From Clostridia bacterium (GTDB lineage Bacteria; Aerophobota; Aerophobia; Aerophobales; AE-B3A): a DNA stretch of 24,461 nt. Below the pieces are notes generated by a model that did no database searches, was not told where the DNA came from, and worked only from the letters and a program-made list of their open reading frames with translations. The position numbers and the translations under genes are program-made. Below, one piece after another: positions 22,300 through 24,461 of this stretch. The DNA lies in the NCBI GenBank assembly GCA_009618505.1, contig WJOQ01000188.1:1-24461 (forward strand). The letters are read 5' to 3'. Position 1 is the stretch's first letter, and every line of letters begins with the position of its first letter.

Positions 22300-23510
22300 T
22301 TTTTTTTCTCCCTTCTTTGTATCTTAGATGTGGTCTTTAGAGGTAGGCTCCAGATATGAATGAATCCTTGCGAGGCTTGTTGGTCAAAAGTATCTTCTTC
22401 ACTATAGGTAGCCAACTTTTTTTCATATAAAGAGTAAGGGGATTTTCTTCCCACTACTGTACAGTTTCCCTTATAGAGTTTAAGTTTTACCTCTCCACTG
22501 ACAAATCTCTGAGTTTGGTTAACAAAACCATCCAGAGCTTGGCGAAGGGGAGAATGCCATAGCCCATCATAGACAAGCTCCGAATATTTTTGAGCAATAA
22601 TTTCTTTGAAACGGAAGGTATCCTTGTCTAAAGTTAATCTTTCCAGCTCTCGATGGGCATAGTGAAGAATCACCGCTGCTGGCGCCTCATAAATCTCCCT
22701 TGATTTTATACCAATAAGTCTATTTTCTATGAGGTCTATCCGCCCTACAGCGTTTTTTCCTCCCACTGAATTTAGCTTTTCTATCAAACTAACCAGCTCA
22801 TATTCTTTTCCATTTAGTCGGCAGGGCACACCCTCTTTAAAGGTGATGCTAATATAAGTTGGCTCTTTCGGTGCATCCTGAGGAGAGCTGGTGATTTGAT
22901 AACTTTCTGAGGGTGGTTCCTGCCCGATATCTTCCAATGGTCCGCATTCTATGCTCACTCCCCATAGATTTCTATCAATAGAATAGGGAGATTCTTCTTT
23001 TATTTCTAAAGGGATATTATGCTCTTTAGCATATCTTACTTCTTCTTCTCTTGAGTTTAATTCCCATTCTCTCAGAGGAGCAAGGATGGTAATCTCTGGA
23101 TTTAGAGCTTTGGCTGTCACCTCAAATCTTACCTGGTCATTTCCTTTGCCCGAGCATCCATGGGCAATAGCCTCTGCTTTTTCCTTTTTCGCTATCTCTA
23201 TCAAACCCTTAGTAATGAGAGGACGAGCCAGAGCAGTAGCTAGAGGATACTTTCCTTCATAGACTGCTCCTGCTCTTAAGGCTGGCAGAACATAATTCAG
23301 GCAGAATTCTTCTCTTAAATCCTCAATATAGACCTTGCTAGCACCGGTGTTTTTAGCTTTGTCTTTTATAGAATCTAGTGGTTTCCCCTGTCCCAGGTTA
23401 GCAGTATAGGTGATTACTTCTGCTTTATATTTTTCTTTAAGCCAATTAAGAATTACTGAGGTATCCAGTCCCCCGGAATAAGCCAGAACAATTTTCTTAA
23501 TTTTTGACAT
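22296..23510 (-). CDS. argG: Argininosuccinate synthase
   Basis: ATP-dependent condensation of citrulline and aspartate in arginine synthesis. The 404-residue protein opens with the PP-loop AYSGGLDTSVI (10-20) and contains GCSGKGNDQVRFE and SPYSIDRNLWGVSIE, full length for the type 1 synthase. The start ATG at 23510 lies 8 nt beyond the toxin stop, and the nearest Shine-Dalgarno-like aagga is about 13 nt upstream, longer than ideal. No promoter is visible in that 8-nt gap, so argG is likely read from the toxin-antitoxin promoter or from one inside the toxin gene. It overlaps purB by 4 nt. Confidence 0.96.
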   Translation of the reverse strand: MSKIKKIVLAYSGGLDTSVILNWLKEKYKAEVITYTANLGQGKPLDSIKDKAKNTGASKVYIEDLREEFCLNYVLPALRAGAVYEGKYPLATALARPLITKGLIEIAKKEKAEAIAHGCSGKGNDQVRFEVTAKALNPEITILAPLREWELNSREEEVRYAKEHNIPLEIKEESPYSIDRNLWGVSIECGPLEDIGQEPPSESYQITSSPQDAPKEPTYISITFKEGVPCRLNGKEYELVSLIEKLNSVGGKNAVGRIDLIENRLIGIKSREIYEAPAAVILHYAHRELERLTLDKDTFRFKEIIAQKYSELVYDGLWHSPLRQALDGFVNQTQRFVSGEVKLKLYKGNCTVVGRKSPYSLYEKKLATYSEEDTFDQQASQGFIHIWSLPLKTTSKIQRREKKK

Positions 23511-23518
23511 TTTTGCAA

Positions 23519-23797
23519 TTAATCCTTTCCTTTTAAAAACTTCTTAACCTCATTGTGACTGCCAACGAAGGCGAAGTTTATGATATCGCTTTTGAATTCA
23601 AAGATTATTCTATTTTTTACACTTAGCCTTATTTCCCAATAATCGCTTCGAACTTTTTTTAGGCCTAACCCTTGAGGTTTCTTACCTGTATTAATAAACT
23701 CGATTAAAGCGTCAATAGCCTTTACAGCATTTTCTTGTTGGGGGGAAGTTAATTTTCTAAATAATCTATCGTATGACTTAAGATAATTTAGAGGCAT
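23519..23797 (-). CDS. RelE/ParE-family toxin
   Basis: A 92-residue basic protein with the RelE fold pattern: two N-terminal helices (SYDRLFRKLTSPQQENAVKA), LKKVRSDYWEIRLSVKNRIIFEF forming the central sheet with conserved Arg residues, and the closing FVGSHNEVKKFL. RelE-type members cut mRNA on the ribosome; ParE-type members poison gyrase; the sequence alone does not separate them. It starts 3 nt after the AbrB-type antitoxin gene, the usual order, with a weak ribosome-binding site that suggests coupling. It is followed closely by argG. Confidence 0.85.
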   Translation of the reverse strand: MPLNYLKSYDRLFRKLTSPQQENAVKAIDALIEFINTGKKPQGLGLKKVRSDYWEIRLSVKNRIIFEFKSDIINFAFVGSHNEVKKFLKGKD

Positions 23798-23800
23798 AAT

Positions 23801-24088
23801 TTACTTTCTTAGTCTTCGGGAATGTTCTTTTGCTTTTTCGAAATCAGTATAGCCAGTATATTCACCATTCTTTAGCTGCTGTTTTACCATTTTCTCAAAC
23901 TTATCCCATTCGTCATCGCTCATAAACTTCTCTTCTTCAGCTCTGGTGACCAGTAGCCGCCTCAGAATGATATCATCCTTGTATGGTTCAAATTCGATTA
24001 GATCTCCCGGATGTATGTTGGCTATCTTCCTGATTGGCTCAGGTATAGTTATAGTACCACGTTCTGATACAACCGCTCTTTTTTTCAT
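23801..24088 (-). CDS. AbrB/MazE-type antitoxin
   Basis: A 95-residue protein. Residues 1-~45 are a swapped-hairpin AbrB DNA-binding domain (RAVVSERGTITIPEPIRKIA, then GDLIEFE); the acidic C-terminal half (EWDKFEKMVKQQ, GEYTGYTDFEKAKEHSRRL) is the likely toxin-neutralising part. The ATG at 24088 has aggagg (24098-24103) 9 nt upstream; an ATG at 24121 would put that site inside the gene and is rejected. It is expected to repress its own promoter, where a palindrome overlaps the -10. The pairing of an AbrB-type antitoxin with a RelE-type toxin is a mixed combination that does occur. Confidence 0.85.
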   Translation of the reverse strand: MKKRAVVSERGTITIPEPIRKIANIHPGDLIEFEPYKDDIILRRLLVTRAEEEKFMSDDEWDKFEKMVKQQLKNGEYTGYTDFEKAKEHSRRLRK

Positions 24089-24133
24089 TTCAAGGTACCT
24101 CCTGACAGGCAAATTTCTCATTTTGCTGTTTTT

Positions 24134-24152
24134 CTGTTAGTAAGTATAACAG
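24134..24152. promoter_or_regulatory. Palindromic operator over the TA promoter -10
   Basis: CTGTTA (24134-24139), 7-nt spacer, TAACAG (24147-24152): a perfect 6-bp inverted repeat covering the TATACT -10 element. Its place suggests autorepression by the AbrB-type antitoxin or the toxin-antitoxin complex. Confidence 0.62.
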
Positions 24153-24171
24153 ATTTTCAAACTTTTGTCAA
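24143..24171 (-). promoter_or_regulatory. Promoter of the antitoxin-toxin-argG-purB run
   Basis: Minus strand TTGACA (24171-24166), 17-nt spacer, TATACT (24148-24143), 55 nt before the antitoxin ATG. It is near consensus and the only convincing promoter upstream of argG and purB in the window. Confidence 0.85.
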
Positions 24172-24205
24172 ATAATTTCAATAATATTGCTGAAAAAGTA
24201 AAATC

Positions 24206-24305
24206 TCGTCATTGCGAACGGAGTGAAGCAATCTCTTGTTGACATTGTGAAGTCTGTTTTGAGCCAGTCCTGAGATTGCTTCGTCGCTTTGCTCCTCGCA
24301 ACGAC
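24206..24305. repeat. Imperfect inverted-repeat element (CGTCATTGCGA type)
   Basis: The left arm 24206-24235 (TCGTCATTGCGAAC ... GAAGCAATCTC) and right arm 24272-24305 (GAGATTGCTTCG ... TCGCAACGAC) are imperfect reverse complements around a 36-nt centre. Elements of this kind, with a TCATTGCGA word, are dispersed in many bacterial genomes. It separates gatB from the toxin-antitoxin promoter. Confidence 0.75.
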
Positions 24306-24306
24306 A

Positions 24307-24461
24307 TTAGGGTAGGTTACTTATTTTCTCTCTCAAGAATCTATTGACTAATTGAGGGTTGGCCTTACCTTTTGTTTTTTTCATTATCTGTCCTACCAGA
24401 TATCCCAGGGCTTTTTCCTTGCCAGCCTTGAAGTCATTTACTCCCTGAGGGTTTTCTTTCG
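24307..24461 (-). CDS. gatB: Aspartyl/glutamyl-tRNA amidotransferase subunit B, C-terminal end
   Basis: Only the last ~50 residues are in the window; the gene enters from the right edge. The translation [20 protein letters not shown], then [20 protein letters not shown] and a short EKISNLP tail, is the GatB tail domain that contacts the tRNA. GatB is part of the GatCAB complex that converts misacylated Glu-tRNA(Gln) or Asp-tRNA(Asn). The TAA stop (24307-24309) touches the inverted-repeat element. Confidence 0.93.
   Translation of the reverse strand, partial: KENPQGVNDFKAGKEKALGYLVGQIMKKTKGKANPQLVNRFLREKISNLP

Noticed and set aside
24089..24121. ATG at 24121 as start of the antitoxin
   Set aside because: The strong aggagg at 24098-24103 would lie inside the gene, and the AbrB domain starts at the second Met.

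Overview
The window is a dense, roughly 40% GC bacterial chromosome segment. It contains no rRNA, tRNA, prophage, IS element or CRISPR array that I can see. An LpxA acyltransferase implies a diderm envelope with lipid A-type lipid. A B12-binding methyl carrier, an AcsE-type methyltransferase and FchA imply an anaerobe with folate/corrinoid C1 (Wood-Ljungdahl-type) metabolism. A hexulose-6-phosphate synthase fused to an RraA-like domain adds a ribulose-monophosphate branch. The combination suggests an uncultivated anaerobic diderm lineage. Omnitrophota- or Aerophobota-like groups are possible, but the sequence alone does not settle the taxon.

Layout. (1) 1-2924, + strand: C1 block with the end of a corrinoid protein, a perfect-stem terminator, acsE, 5-formyl-THF cyclo-ligase and fchA. 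(2) 2946-6162, +: three translationally coupled genes (GT28-like glycosyltransferase, UPF0104/flippase-like membrane protein, GT4 glycosyltransferase), probably making and handling a glycolipid. (3) 6326-8173, +: queD and the HPS-RraA fusion, separated by repeat-rich DNA. (4) 8200-11147, +: a CBS-pair protein and two tandem CPA2-type cation/proton antiporters. (5) 11228-14128, -: hflX-rpiB-corC operon behind a perfect consensus promoter. (6) 14486-15392, +: a small DUF6922-like protein overlapping an AbiEii-type nucleotidyltransferase, transcribed divergently from hflX. (7) 15563-17500, -: full-length transketolase. (8) 17926-19164, +: MFS transporter. (9) 19303-20891, -: lpxA-uppP. (10) 20998-24088, -: AbrB antitoxin, RelE-like toxin, argG and purB in one tight run. 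(11) 24307 to the end, -: C-terminus of GatB.

The most unusual property lies between the genes. Many spacers consist of arrays with a strict 7-bp period whose heptamer words differ from locus to locus (for example GAGATAC, CAATGAA, GTATATC, CGTATCT, TAGCGTA, TATACGC). I count about a dozen arrays. Several run into gene ends, supply or touch stop codons, and in queD encode an extra C-terminal tail. Two arrays abut a second family, a C/T-rich hairpin repeat present in four copies. Two further inverted-repeat elements lie at about 17.67-17.79 kb and 24.21-24.31 kb.

Other points for review: hflX has no canonical start codon where homology and a strong Shine-Dalgarno place its N-terminus; the toxin-antitoxin promoter overlaps a perfect palindrome and appears to be the only promoter for argG-purB; and an AbiEii-type gene has a long overlap with its small partner.
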